This document shows, one piece after another, positions 18,879 through 28,929 of a stretch of 64,000 bases of DNA. Below the pieces are notes generated by a model. It did not search any database. It was given only the letters and a program-made list of their open reading frames with translations, and was not told the origin of the DNA. Source of the stretch: Polycladidibacter stylochi (GTDB lineage: Bacteria; Pseudomonadota; Alphaproteobacteria; Rhizobiales; Stappiaceae). The position numbers were made by a program, and so were the translations under genes. The stretch spans positions 62,001-126,000 of the forward strand of contig NZ_LLWE01000014.1 of the NCBI RefSeq assembly GCF_001562055.1, written 5' to 3'. How positions within the stretch are numbered: position 1 is the stretch's first letter; each line of letters begins with the position of its first letter.

Positions 18879-19514
18879 TTATTTTTTTCGCGCCACAATA
18901 AACCGCCTTGGAGGCTGGGCCGGATAATTTCCAGTTTCTACAATTTCAAAACCCGCACGCTCGATCATCTTCTCCAACGCAGCAATCTTGTAAAAATAAA
19001 CAGGCGGAGCTTTTCCAAACAACTTAAGCAAGGGCAAAATCGCCTTAATCGTCCGAAACTTCAAGTTAAGTCCCTTTTCTGGCAAGCAAATAGTTTTGCT
19101 AATTAAAAAACCACCCGGGGCCAACATGCTATGATACCGTTGTAAGTGCTCTGGTAAGCCCTTAACCAAATGCAACACATTAAACGCTAAAATCGCATTA
19201 AAGTCCTGTTTATTCTCAGCACTTAGCATGGCATCCTCCTGTACAAAATGGGCATTTATCAACCCCTTTTCAGCAGCAGTTTTTTGCGCATAACCAATCA
19301 TCGCCGACGAAATGTCGGTGCCAAAGATTTCGCGTACACTCGGTGCCAGTTTATGTGCTGTCATACCGGAGCCACACCCGACTTCCAACACCTGATATTG
19401 TGGTTGCAAATAACTGCGCGTACGCTCAAGCGTGAAAATATAGGATTGCATATCTTCAATTTTCCCCGCCACATATTTAGGGGCGGCCTTATCCCAGAAA
19501 GCTTGTTGATTCAT
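18879..19514 (-). CDS. Class I SAM-dependent methyltransferase
   Basis: 211 residues with the classical fold: motif I VLEVGCGSGM near residue 43, an acidic residue in FGTDISSAMI, and LAFNVLHLV followed by LAPGGFLISK. The C-terminal half is hydrophobic and basic. The substrate is unknown. It is divergently transcribed from a LysR gene 86 bases away, which makes it a probable target of that regulator. A short hairpin GGCGCG/CGCGCC spans its stop codon. Confidence 0.8.
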   Translation of the reverse strand: MNQQAFWDKAAPKYVAGKIEDMQSYIFTLERTRSYLQPQYQVLEVGCGSGMTAHKLAPSVREIFGTDISSAMIGYAQKTAAEKGLINAHFVQEDAMLSAENKQDFNAILAFNVLHLVKGLPEHLQRYHSMLAPGGFLISKTICLPEKGLNLKFRTIKAILPLLKLFGKAPPVYFYKIAALEKMIERAGFEIVETGNYPAQPPRRFIVARKK

Positions 19515-19600
19515 GATACGATTTCTCCTTCACAAGCTACCTAGCATAATTATTTTTGCGTATAATCTGGCAATGTTGAAGATAGTATATTCAAAATTGT

Positions 19601-20488
19601 ATGGCTATGAGCACAAGTAACTTTGACTGGAATCACGCGAAGGCCTTTTTAGCGGTTGCACAAACCGGCACCCTCACCGCGGCTGCCGCACAGCTTAAAC
19701 TCACCCAACCAACACTGGGCCGGCAAATCACCGCCTTGGAAGAAGAGCTCGGCACCGTCTTATTCGATCGTGTTGGCAAGCGCCTAATTCTCACGGATGC
19801 GGGCAAAGTCATAGCCGAACAGCTCATGCCCATGACTGAAGCCGCCCGACATGCCAGCCTATTCGCGGCAAGTCAGTCCGACACCGTAGAAGGCGTAGTG
19901 ACGATAACAGCCAGCGATATTTATGCCGCCCATTTACTGCCTAAACTACTGGCAAAGCTTAAAGGAAAATCACAGAACCTTCATATTAAAATCAATGCGA
20001 TCAACCATGTGGAGGATATCCGCCGCCGCGAGGCTGATATCGCCATACGCCATGTACGCCCACAAGAGCCTGAACTGTTTGCCCGCTTGATTGGTGAGCA
20101 TATCGCTAATTTTTACGCGACACAAAGCTACCTTGACCATTACGGTCAGCCGCAGACTTTGGAAGACCTTCGGTACCATCAATTTGTCGGTTTTGGTGAT
20201 GAAGAGCAGGTCATTTCCTACCTGCAAGAACGTGGCATCCCCATCACAGCCGAAAATTGTCGCTTTAAAACCGAAAGCGGACTAGTTGGTTTGGAACTGG
20301 CGTCGCAGGGCCTTGGCATCATCGTGATGGCAGATATAGTAGCGCTCAACCGACCGGAACTCGTCCGACTACCTCTGCCTATCGACCCCATTCGTTTCCC
20401 TACATGGCTTGTCAGCCACCGCGAGCTACAAACCAGCAAAAAAATCAGACTGGTTTTTGATTTCTTATCCGAGGCTTTAAAGGGATGA
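19601..20488 (+). CDS. LysR-family transcriptional regulator
   Basis: 295 residues. N-terminal winged helix-turn-helix (AVAQTGTLTAAAAQLKLTQPTLGRQITALEEELG) and a C-terminal LysR substrate-binding domain. An in-frame ATG two codons downstream is an alternative start. Divergent from the methyltransferase at 18879-19514 with an 86-base shared promoter region, the usual LysR arrangement of regulator and target. Effector unknown. Confidence 0.9.
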   Translation: MAMSTSNFDWNHAKAFLAVAQTGTLTAAAAQLKLTQPTLGRQITALEEELGTVLFDRVGKRLILTDAGKVIAEQLMPMTEAARHASLFAASQSDTVEGVVTITASDIYAAHLLPKLLAKLKGKSQNLHIKINAINHVEDIRRREADIAIRHVRPQEPELFARLIGEHIANFYATQSYLDHYGQPQTLEDLRYHQFVGFGDEEQVISYLQERGIPITAENCRFKTESGLVGLELASQGLGIIVMADIVALNRPELVRLPLPIDPIRFPTWLVSHRELQTSKKIRLVFDFLSEALKG

Positions 20489-20554
20489 GTTCACAAACTC
20501 GGTTTTGGCTTTTTTTTAAACACTTCAAGGGTCTTAGATCGTTTCCTTAAGTAG

Positions 20555-22183
20555 TTAAAGTGAAGCTCGAGCACGCTCTTCTATTTTTTTAACTGGATTC
20601 AAGCGGCCAGAGTTTACATCACTGGCGAACTTCAAAAAGTTCTCAATCGGGAGCGGTTTTGATAGAATAAAACCTTGCGCTGCAGTAACGCCCAAATCAC
20701 GAAGATACTTGATTTGGCTATAACTCTCGACACCCTCTGCGATAATGCCCATGCCAAGGTTATCGCCTAGCTCTACGATGATATCCACTATAGTTGCCGT
20801 ATTTTCAGCACTTCCCATGGGATCGATAAACATCTTGTCGATTTTCAAGATGTCCATGCCAAGCTTTTGCAGATATGCGAGACCGCCATGGCCTGTGCCG
20901 ACATCATCAAGGGCTACCCTCACACCAAGTGATTGGAACTCGCCTATTACTCGCCGTGCCTGCTCTATATCTTCAAGTGGTTGGCGCTCTGTAACCTCCA
21001 CGATTAATTGATCCAGGGATATGGGAGATTCGCCATAAATACGCTTTACGTCTTTTATAATGCGCTTATCTTTGAAATGGCCTGCAAAGAGATTAATTGA
21101 TATTTTCAGGTTTGGGTTACGTTCATATAACTCCCCCAAATCGATAACTGTTTGACGCATAATACGCCTTGTCATTTCAAAAATATGCCCAGAGCTTTCG
21201 GCATATGTCATGAAATAGCCCGGCGCTTTGATACTACCATCCCCCTGATACCAGCGCATGAGGACCTCACAGCCTATCAACTTGCCACTATCTATATCAA
21301 TAACGGGTTGATAATAGGGTATAAACTCATCATTTGTTATTGCTTTAACAAAGTCATCTTCGGCCCCTCGTCCAGAACGCCAGGCAAAAACAAAACCAAT
21401 TATTATAAGAGCTAATGCACCCACAGCACATGCCATCGCCGTTTTAGCCTTCAGTCCTCTCACGAGTATAAGAATTGCGTTTCGGTTTGTTCTTAAAATT
21501 ACGGAAACCGGATATTGATTGGAGTTTCTTGTTATATTTAGCGTATCTTTGTCATTGATTAGCTGGAGATAATCGGGATGTTTTCGCGATTTCATTGAAT
21601 CCTGCGTAACCCAATAACTTTCTGTACCCAACATCATGGAAACCTTCGTATTCCTAGCTAGATAACCCGCAAGGGATTCAATTTGCAGAGCCATGGGATT
21701 TATTTCGATAAACAACCGCCAATTGTTTGAAAGGCGCCAAGACACGATGGCATAATGAATACCATCCACATGCCGCTCTAAAATGCCTATGTTCACTTTC
21801 GGAGTATCTCTATCCAACTTCGGCAATAGTGTTTGCTCGCCTATAGACATAAACGGTAATGAACAAACATTGCTTCCAAATTGATCGACAACCCCAATCA
21901 TGCTAAATTGCGGATTGTTACGTAAAACTTCCGCTAGTTGCGATCTTTTTTTTATTGAACAAATATTAGATGAATTATTTTCAAAGTGTTTAAGTACCGT
22001 TACCGCTTCGTTAATTAATGCTTCAGATTTACTGATATAATTTGTTGCAGCACCATCTAATTCTTCTGCAGCTCTTTCGTATGCATAATTTTCCAGAACA
22101 TAATTAGCTGTGACCAAAGGTCCTAAAGCAAGTACAAGTGAAATACATACTGCCTTTAAAAATAATGTATAACGACGTGACAA
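20555..22183 (-). CDS. Membrane EAL-domain cyclic-di-GMP phosphodiesterase with CSS-type sensor
   Basis: 542 residues. Membrane segments at about 8-28 and 247-268 enclose a periplasmic domain with two cysteines, Cys75 and Cys107, as in CSS-motif EAL proteins where the thiols form a redox-sensitive disulfide. The EAL domain (about 280-525) starts CEVLMRW (EVL in place of EAL), and has SINLFAGHF, VEVTER, ALDDVGTGHGG, KIDKMF and AEGVE, so catalytic residues look complete. There is no GGDEF domain. Predicted to lower c-di-GMP in response to the periplasmic redox state. Confidence 0.88.
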   Translation of the reverse strand: MSRRYTLFLKAVCISLVLALGPLVTANYVLENYAYERAAEELDGAATNYISKSEALINEAVTVLKHFENNSSNICSIKKRSQLAEVLRNNPQFSMIGVVDQFGSNVCSLPFMSIGEQTLLPKLDRDTPKVNIGILERHVDGIHYAIVSWRLSNNWRLFIEINPMALQIESLAGYLARNTKVSMMLGTESYWVTQDSMKSRKHPDYLQLINDKDTLNITRNSNQYPVSVILRTNRNAILILVRGLKAKTAMACAVGALALIIIGFVFAWRSGRGAEDDFVKAITNDEFIPYYQPVIDIDSGKLIGCEVLMRWYQGDGSIKAPGYFMTYAESSGHIFEMTRRIMRQTVIDLGELYERNPNLKISINLFAGHFKDKRIIKDVKRIYGESPISLDQLIVEVTERQPLEDIEQARRVIGEFQSLGVRVALDDVGTGHGGLAYLQKLGMDILKIDKMFIDPMGSAENTATIVDIIVELGDNLGMGIIAEGVESYSQIKYLRDLGVTAAQGFILSKPLPIENFLKFASDVNSGRLNPVKKIEERARASL

Positions 22184-22364
22184 GGGCTTATTCCATGGGG
22201 GTTTATGCCTAGAGCTGCTTTTATTTTGAGTGCCACCTATAGCAGTGATTCAACTAAATTTCTAATCAGTTTACAAATAAGTCGCAGGTAAACAACGACT
22301 TCTTCATCTTGTCATCCGGCAAAAGTCATACTATTGAATTAGCGAAGTAGCAGGAGTGAATAAA

Positions 22365-23276
22365 TTGAAAGCACTATTCATTGGGCAAACCTACATTGAT
22401 GTCACTTTTTTGGCTGACACGATGCCAACTGGTGATGATAAAACCATTGCCAACGATTATGCCGTGAGCTTTGGTGGCAATGCGGTAACAGCTGCTTTTG
22501 CCTGTGCCAAGCTGGGTATCGCCCCTGACTTGTTATGCACCATGGCTGATGACTGGCTTGCACGGATGTTCCGCGATATGGCGGCTAAGTACAACATTCC
22601 GATTCATAGCCGTAAAGTTCAGGAAAGCTCGCTTTCCTTTATTATGCCGAAAGATGGTAAGCGTGCGATTGTTCGTTGTCGCGATAACAACTTCCTACAT
22701 CCGTTCCCTACCCTCAACCTAGACGGATGTCAGGCGCTACATATTGATGGCCACATTCCTGACGCTGCATTGCATTACGCAAAAGCTTGCCGCGAAGCAG
22801 GCATTATGACTTCGCTTGATGGCGGCGCTGTGCGCGAGAACACGGAAGAAGTGTTGAACTACATTGATGTTGCTGTAGTTTCCGACTTATTCTGTGAACA
22901 GCTTGGCCTTGGCGAAGAAGGTACACTGCAATATCTACGCGACAAGGGTGTTAAAGTTGGTGCTATCACCAAAGGTGAATATGGCGTTCTTTGGTACGAG
23001 AATTTCGGTCCAACACAACATTTGCCAGCTTTGAACATTCCTGGCAGCAAGGTACTTGATACCAACGGTGCGGGTGATACGTTCCACGGCGCTTATGTTT
23101 ACGCCTATCTTGCTAATCCGACAGGCGGCTGGAAAGATCACTTTAAATTGGCACGCGCAGCTTCTGCACATGCAATTCAGCATTTGGGCAACGAAGCTTC
23201 TCTCCCGAACCAAGATGATATCCGTATTGCAATGGCAGCCTATACGGAATCGACCTTGAAACCAGAAGGTTTCTAA
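22365..23276 (+). CDS. PfkB-family carbohydrate kinase
   Basis: About 303 residues. The N-terminal DDKTIANDYAVSFGGNAVTAAFACAKLG and the C-terminal DTNGAGDTFHGAYVYA signatures identify the ribokinase/PfkB family; the Asp in GAGD is the catalytic base. The substrate is unclear. Start choice: the GTG at 22356 lies within the GGAG ribosome site, whereas TTG at 22365 is 8 bases after it, so TTG is the likely start. It stands alone with a strong terminator after it. Confidence 0.85.
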   Translation: MKALFIGQTYIDVTFLADTMPTGDDKTIANDYAVSFGGNAVTAAFACAKLGIAPDLLCTMADDWLARMFRDMAAKYNIPIHSRKVQESSLSFIMPKDGKRAIVRCRDNNFLHPFPTLNLDGCQALHIDGHIPDAALHYAKACREAGIMTSLDGGAVRENTEEVLNYIDVAVVSDLFCEQLGLGEEGTLQYLRDKGVKVGAITKGEYGVLWYENFGPTQHLPALNIPGSKVLDTNGAGDTFHGAYVYAYLANPTGGWKDHFKLARAASAHAIQHLGNEASLPNQDDIRIAMAAYTESTLKPEGF

Positions 23277-23300
23277 AAAGCTAATTAAACTACCAATTTA

Positions 23301-23333
23301 AAGCCCCTAGTTAACTCTAAGGGGCTTTTTTTT
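23301..23333 (+). terminator. Rho-independent terminator after the PfkB kinase
   Basis: Stem AAGCCCCT/AGGGGCTT (23301-23308 with 23320-23327), then a run of T to 23333. Confidence 0.88.
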
Positions 23334-23472
23334 GTTTCTAAGTATTATCTGAGTTGCAAGTTATATTGATTTCAATCATTTTCCCATTAAATATAACAGA
23401 TGTTTTATTCAAGCTTAGTTGGTTGTGACTGTTCCATTAAATTCACTAAGCATTTTAAGAGGAATTTACTCA

Positions 23473-25581
23473 ATGAAAAAATCCCCACGTAGTGTTTCCT
23501 TGGGGCTTGTTGCGGCTGGCATATTATTCAGCACATCAGCGCTTGCCTCACCTGCCCTAGAAAGCATTGATGCGTTAAACAACTGGCTAAAAACTGCAGG
23601 GTTTGAAAAAGCAGCCTATGAGAGCGCCGAGGAAAAAGGTGATACTCTCACGCTTCAGAACTATACGCTCTCCTTGCCATTTTCTTTAAACGCGGATGGC
23701 GATAGCATCACCGGTTCTTTTAGTATTGTCTATGATAGTCTGGATCTTAAAGGTTTTGAAAAAAACACAAATAGCTATTTCGTTAAAGAAGCATTCAGCC
23801 CTCTTTCACATATGGACTTTAATTATACAGTAAGCACAAGCAAAACCATTGTAGGAAAAGACGGTAAGACAAAAACTGTTGTTACTCCTTACAGCCAAAA
23901 ACTAAAATTCACCATTGAAGATACACGCACACTTGATTGGGTTTTGCCGCAATTAAGTGAAATAAAACAAGATCCTGCCAAGCCAATCAGCGGCTATATT
24001 AGCCTCGTTAACGAGTTTATGCAGGGCGGTTATAGCCTTTCGACAACCGGTAAAATCACTTCAGAGCAGTCTGACAGTCTAGGTGCTTCATCTAAAGCGA
24101 CGGTTGCAACGACTAAAGTTACGAATGCCAAAGACGGTATGATCGAAGCGATCGAGTATGGTAAACAAATAAGCTCACAACTGACGCCAATTGGTGAAAG
24201 CGGCAAGACTTTACGTATTGAGGCCGAACTTGATACAGGCGGGCTCAAAAACATTAATATCCGTCCATTACTTGCTATGCTCAACGGCCAAAAGAGTGAC
24301 GAAAAAACTCTGGTTTCGTCAGGAGCTTATGGCCAAATTTCCTATGAAATATTTGGTGAAAAGGGTTTCGAGACCATTGATGCTGGTAAACCGATAGCAA
24401 AGGTTATCTCAAAAGGGTCTGAGCTTCGCGATATTGAATGGTATGGCGGCAACTTCACTCAATTGTTCTCTATGGTTGACCAAGCTTATTTAGGCAATGA
24501 CCCCAAAGTTGAAAATCCAGCCGATTTAATTGCGCAAATGGGTAATTTCCGGATTGGTTCAATTAAGGACAAGGGGGCTACATTCGAGGTTTTACAGCCT
24601 ATTCAGTTAAATAAGAGCACCATACCAGCACTTACAGCCAAATATGATGGTATGGCGCTCGAAGAACTTACCAATACCTCCCTTGGTGCTTTCGAATTTA
24701 CTGGCTTGCACGTTAATAAGGCTATGCCGGTTCCAGAAATTAATCTGGATAAATTACGCGTTGCTAACGTGAGCTGGTTACCCGTTAGTGAAATAGTTAA
24801 ACTTGCCAAGGATAAAACTCTTTCAGAATCTGAAAAAGGAATGAAAATGGCGCCTGAAATCGGCGAAATTTTACTTTCTGGCATCAAGTTTGATATGGGT
24901 TTAAGTGATAAGCCAGAGTTCAGGTTAGATGAAATTCACCTCACCAATAGCAACTATGTCGGCGCTTTCCCAACCAATATGCGGCTGAAAACAGAGCACT
25001 TGGCGTATAATGCCATGTTGCTTGGAAATGCCCAAATGCGGTTGCCTTTTGGCAATATCTCGCTGCCATACCCAGTCATAAACCAGGACTTGCAAATCAA
25101 GTGGGATGAAGCAAAGCAAACTCTGGATCTCAAGAACCTGATGTTTGAAGTGGAAGATGGCATTATGGCCACAGCAAAGCTTTCCTTTGGCGGCATTCCA
25201 AAACAAATCTTTGAAGATCCTGAAAATGCACAGCTTGCCATGATGAGTGCAACGTTCAATGGCGGTGAGGTTGTTATTAAGGATGCTCAGCTAATAAAAG
25301 AGGCCTTAGAAAACGGTGCTCAAAAAGCTGGCGTCAGCCTTGATGATTATATTGAGCAACAGGGCACTATACTCACCATGCTTATGGGACCAATTTCCAA
25401 AAGTGAGTTTGCGGCCAATCTTGTAGATGCTTTCAAAACCTTTGGCAAAAATCCTAATGAGCTGGTCATTGAACTGGCTCCAGAAAAACCAGTAGCCTTA
25501 ATTGCTCTGGGTGCTCTTGCTGGTATGCAACCTGAGAAATTACCTGAAGAGCTTGGCGCTTCGGTTTTTGTAAAGCAATAA
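23473..25581 (+). CDS. Large exported protein of unknown function
   Basis: 702 residues from ATG 23473, preceded by GAGGAA; an upstream GTG-type start at 23419 would mask the signal peptide. Residues 1-24 form a Sec signal with a likely cut after SALA. The rest is hydrophilic, beta-rich in appearance, without membrane segments, and cysteine-free as far as I can see. It has repeated stretches such as LRDIEWYGGNFTQL and LRVANVSWLPVSE. I do not recognise a family; AsmA-like or DUF945-like periplasmic proteins are conceivable. It is monocistronic between two terminators. Confidence 0.75.
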   Translation: MKKSPRSVSLGLVAAGILFSTSALASPALESIDALNNWLKTAGFEKAAYESAEEKGDTLTLQNYTLSLPFSLNADGDSITGSFSIVYDSLDLKGFEKNTNSYFVKEAFSPLSHMDFNYTVSTSKTIVGKDGKTKTVVTPYSQKLKFTIEDTRTLDWVLPQLSEIKQDPAKPISGYISLVNEFMQGGYSLSTTGKITSEQSDSLGASSKATVATTKVTNAKDGMIEAIEYGKQISSQLTPIGESGKTLRIEAELDTGGLKNINIRPLLAMLNGQKSDEKTLVSSGAYGQISYEIFGEKGFETIDAGKPIAKVISKGSELRDIEWYGGNFTQLFSMVDQAYLGNDPKVENPADLIAQMGNFRIGSIKDKGATFEVLQPIQLNKSTIPALTAKYDGMALEELTNTSLGAFEFTGLHVNKAMPVPEINLDKLRVANVSWLPVSEIVKLAKDKTLSESEKGMKMAPEIGEILLSGIKFDMGLSDKPEFRLDEIHLTNSNYVGAFPTNMRLKTEHLAYNAMLLGNAQMRLPFGNISLPYPVINQDLQIKWDEAKQTLDLKNLMFEVEDGIMATAKLSFGGIPKQIFEDPENAQLAMMSATFNGGEVVIKDAQLIKEALENGAQKAGVSLDDYIEQQGTILTMLMGPISKSEFAANLVDAFKTFGKNPNELVIELAPEKPVALIALGALAGMQPEKLPEELGASVFVKQ

Positions 25582-25603
25582 GCCTTAATTGGCTTTGCAC
25601 TCG

Positions 25604-25628
25604 CAGGCAGCCTTTGGCTGCCTGTTTT
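25604..25628 (+). terminator. Rho-independent terminator
   Basis: Perfect 9-bp stem CAGGCAGCC/GGCTGCCTG with a 3-base loop, followed by TTTT, 22 bases after the stop of the exported protein. Confidence 0.85.
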
Positions 25629-26096
25629 GGTGTTTGAATAGATTTTCTGATTCTTACACACGATTCTTAAAATCGCGATTCTCGTGTATCTCACACAGAT
25701 TCATGACAAGCCTTTTATTCAGAAAAGTGTCAAAAAAAATTCACAGAAAAGAATTACTACTCACTGATTTAGAATACCCTCATTTTTTACCCATTTATAT
25801 TGAATATTTACAGCGTTGATTCCTATGAAAAATACCTTTGCTGTCTTTGCACAGCTGCGAATCTTACCTTCAAAAAGAACAGGCTAATTGCAGCGTTATC
25901 CTCCTGTTTCAACTTGGTATTACCTACAGTGATACCGCATGGTAAGGGCACAACAAAATGGTTAACTGTCAATCAGGTATCGATGATTTTCCCCGTTGAT
26001 TTAATTTTGTTAAAGATATGCATTTAGTAACCCCTCCCCCTCTTTTCCTAGAGCCTCGGAAAGGTTAACCAAGGTCCAAGCGGCAAGAGGGGCATA
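25629..26096. other. Intergenic region upstream of dnaB
   Basis: 468 bases without a supported gene. It contains a short inverted repeat ACACGA/TCGTGT (25658-25663, 25682-25687) with GATTCT-like repeats nearby, of unknown meaning, and presumably the dnaB promoter. A 75-codon frame at 25800-26027 lacks a ribosome site and family features. Confidence 0.35.
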
Positions 26097-27584
26097 ATGA
26101 AGGGCACAGTTCAAAAGCTGGAAACAGCAAGTGAAACACAACGCATTGTTCCACACAATGCAGAGGCAGAGCGCCAGTTGCTCGGCGCTATATTGGTTAA
26201 TAACGAGACGTACTACCGTATTTCGGAGTTTTTAGAGCCTCAGCATTTTTTCCTGGAGCCACATAAGGATATCTACGAGAAGTGCGCGGCACTTATTAAG
26301 GCTGGCAAAATTGCCTCGCCGATTACATTGAAGACCTTTTTTTCTAATGATGAGAAAATAGCCGACCTCACGGCCACGCAATACCTGTTGCGCTTGGCTG
26401 CCGATGCGACCACTATCATTAATGCTATTGATTATGGCCGTACAATTTATGACTTAGCAATACGTCGCAATTTGATAACTATTGGCGAAGATATGGTCAA
26501 TGTGGCCTTTGATGCCCCCATTGACTTACCGCCGAATGATCAAATTGATAGCGCTGAACGGCGACTGTACGAACTTGCCGAAAGCGGGCGTAGTGATGGC
26601 GCTTTTGTCGATTTTGGCTCAGCGCTAACACAAACCATTGAAATGGCTGCAGCAGCATATCAGCGTGATGGCGCATTATCTGGCGTTTCAACTGGGCTGC
26701 GGGACCTTGATCGCCTAATGGGCGGCCTTCAGAGCTCTGACTTGGTTGTGCTTGCCGGGCGTCCTGCCATGGGTAAAACATCGCTTGCCACCAATATTGC
26801 CTATAATATTGCCCAGTCCTATCAGGCGGAAGAACAACCAGATGGAACATTACGGACTGTAAATGGCGGTGTGGTTGGCTTTTTCTCGCTCGAAATGTCG
26901 GCAGAACAGCTCGCAACCCGTATTATCTCCGAGCAAACGGAAATATCTTCTTCCAAGATTCGGCGCGGTGACATTAACGAGGCGGATTTTGAAAAACTGG
27001 TGGCCGCTACGCAGCATATGCAACACGTGCCGTTACATGTGGACCAAACAGGTGGTATTTCCATTGCAGCACTGGTTTCAAAGGCACGGCGGTTAAAACG
27101 TCAAAAGGGGCTGGACTTGCTGGTGGTGGACTATATCCAGCTGCTGACAGGTTCCTCTAAAAACCAAGGAAACCGTGTTCAGGAGATCACCGAAATTACA
27201 ACGGGATTAAAAGCGCTTGCAAAAGAGCTTAATGTGCCAATTATCGCGTTGTCCCAGCTCTCGCGTCAGGTTGAAAACCGAGACGATAAGCGGCCGCAGA
27301 TGTCTGATTTGCGTGAATCTGGTTCTATCGAGCAGGATGCTGATGTGATCTTATTCGTATACCGCGAAGAGTATTACATGGGTAAAAAAGAGCCGCCCGA
27401 GGGCTCTCCCGAATATGAAACATGGCGTACAGAAATGGAGCGTCTAAGAGGACGCGCTGAGGTTATTATTGCTAAGCAGCGTCACGGACCAACCGGCATT
27501 GTTGACTTGCAATTCCAGGGCGAGTTCACACGATTCTCTGATTTGGCGGATTCTGATCACATCCCCGATAGGATCATGGAATAA
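26097..27584 (+). CDS. dnaB: Replicative DNA helicase DnaB
   Basis: 495 residues. N-terminal DnaB domain (VPHNAEAERQLLGAIL) and a RecA-like C-terminal ATPase with Walker A GRPAMGKTS near residue 221, Walker B LLVVDYIQLL, and the SQLSRQVENRDDKRPQMSDL region ending in DLRESGSIEQDADV. It unwinds DNA at the replication fork. AGAGGGG lies just upstream of the ATG. First gene of the dnaB-alr-radA-cvpA-purF block. Confidence 0.97.
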   Translation: MKGTVQKLETASETQRIVPHNAEAERQLLGAILVNNETYYRISEFLEPQHFFLEPHKDIYEKCAALIKAGKIASPITLKTFFSNDEKIADLTATQYLLRLAADATTIINAIDYGRTIYDLAIRRNLITIGEDMVNVAFDAPIDLPPNDQIDSAERRLYELAESGRSDGAFVDFGSALTQTIEMAAAAYQRDGALSGVSTGLRDLDRLMGGLQSSDLVVLAGRPAMGKTSLATNIAYNIAQSYQAEEQPDGTLRTVNGGVVGFFSLEMSAEQLATRIISEQTEISSSKIRRGDINEADFEKLVAATQHMQHVPLHVDQTGGISIAALVSKARRLKRQKGLDLLVVDYIQLLTGSSKNQGNRVQEITEITTGLKALAKELNVPIIALSQLSRQVENRDDKRPQMSDLRESGSIEQDADVILFVYREEYYMGKKEPPEGSPEYETWRTEMERLRGRAEVIIAKQRHGPTGIVDLQFQGEFTRFSDLADSDHIPDRIME

Positions 27585-27620
27585 TCCTCAACACGCTTTT
27601 GCGAATTGTATGATAAATTG

Positions 27621-27650
27621 AAAATGCCGGGCGCTATGTCCGGCATTTTC
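27621..27650 (+). terminator. Probable terminator between dnaB and alr
   Basis: Perfect 10-bp stem AAAATGCCGG/CCGGCATTTT with a 9-base loop. The T-run is part of the stem, and A-rich flanks make it potentially active in both directions. Confidence 0.65.
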
Positions 27651-27725
27651 GCTCGTTATTGACACCAAGCGTGTTTGATACTTATTCATGAAGTTTTCCA
27701 GCTGCGGGGTTTTGCACTCAAGCTC

Positions 27726-28895
27726 ATGCCTAATCTCACAAATCATAATCATAAAACCGACAATCAACCCTTTGGGGTAGACGGTGCGCATGGTGCCATG
27801 TTGACGATTGATCCTCATGCGTTGGCAAACAATTACCTCACATTGAAATCTCAATTGCGTGCAAATACCCGTTGTGCTGCAGTGGTAAAGGCCAATGCTT
27901 ATGGTGTTGGCTTGGAAATTGCGGCGAAGGCATTTTATGATGCTGGGGCACGCGACTTTTTTGTTGCCCTTCCCCAAGAAGGGGCCGTACTTCGTAAATT
28001 ATATCAGGATGTACGCATTTTTGTTCTTGCCGGACTGTTACCGGGTATGAGCCCATTCTATAGGCAACTCAATTTGATTGCCGTACTTAACTCCATATCT
28101 GAAGTTGAAGAGCAGGCCGCATTTGCCGTAAATAATAATATAACCAAGCTTGCTGTTGCTTTGCAGTTTGATAGCGGTATGAAGCGCCTTGGTATGAGCG
28201 AAGCCGAGGCGCATATACTTTCTACTCAAAGCCATTTTCTTGAACACTTCGATTTACAGCTGGTCATGAGTCATCTCGCTTGCGCTGACATGCCCCAAGA
28301 TCGCATGAACCAAACACAGTTATCCAATTTTAGGCAATTGTCTCAGCTATTCCCTAAAACACCTCATTCTCTTGCCAATTCATCGGGTATTTTTTTAGGT
28401 GCTGATTATCATTTCGACCTCGTGCGCCCCGGCATTGCCCTATACGGGGGCAACCCGACACCGGGGCTTAAAAATCCTATGCAACCTGTTGCCAGTATTC
28501 ACGCGGAAGTTTTACAAATTCAACATTTGGAGGTTGGCCAAAGTGTTGGCTATGGTGCCACATGGCAGGCGCGTAAACCAACGCAGGTGGCCACTGTCTC
28601 CACGGGATACGCGGATGGTTATTTACGTTCAGCGAGCACATCAAGTCAACGTACTCGTGGACCTCTCGCCTACCTTAAGGGGAAATATGTACCGATAATC
28701 GGACGCGTTTCCATGGATGTTCTGGCCATTGATATTAGTGAATTTTCAAATGGTCATATCAAACGCGGTGATCTCGTTGAATTACTCGGCAAGCATGTTC
28801 TTGTTGATGAGCTTGCACAAGGTTGCGGAACCATTTCCTATGAAATCCTAACTGGATTAGGACAGCGGTATCAGCGTCGTACAGGACAATTGTAA
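27726..28895 (+). CDS. alr: Alanine racemase
   Basis: Interconverts L- and D-alanine for peptidoglycan. The PLP lysine is in AAVVKANAYGVG, near residue 45 from ATG 27726, and the catalytic tyrosine is in SVGYGATW. SHLACAD, RPGIALYGG and RVSMDVLAIDI are further family blocks. An upstream TTG at 27675 is possible but adds an unconserved leader, so ATG 27726 is chosen (389 residues). Followed after 34 bases by radA. Confidence 0.95.
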   Translation: MPNLTNHNHKTDNQPFGVDGAHGAMLTIDPHALANNYLTLKSQLRANTRCAAVVKANAYGVGLEIAAKAFYDAGARDFFVALPQEGAVLRKLYQDVRIFVLAGLLPGMSPFYRQLNLIAVLNSISEVEEQAAFAVNNNITKLAVALQFDSGMKRLGMSEAEAHILSTQSHFLEHFDLQLVMSHLACADMPQDRMNQTQLSNFRQLSQLFPKTPHSLANSSGIFLGADYHFDLVRPGIALYGGNPTPGLKNPMQPVASIHAEVLQIQHLEVGQSVGYGATWQARKPTQVATVSTGYADGYLRSASTSSQRTRGPLAYLKGKYVPIIGRVSMDVLAIDISEFSNGHIKRGDLVELLGKHVLVDELAQGCGTISYEILTGLGQRYQRRTGQL

Positions 28896-28929
28896 GTCCC
28901 ATTACAAGGTTTTCAGGATTAATTGAACC

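Noticed and set aside
25658-25687. Inverted repeat ACACGA/TCGTGT with GATTCT repeats upstream of dnaB
   Set aside because: Only six paired bases with an 18-base loop; could be chance in AT-rich sequence.
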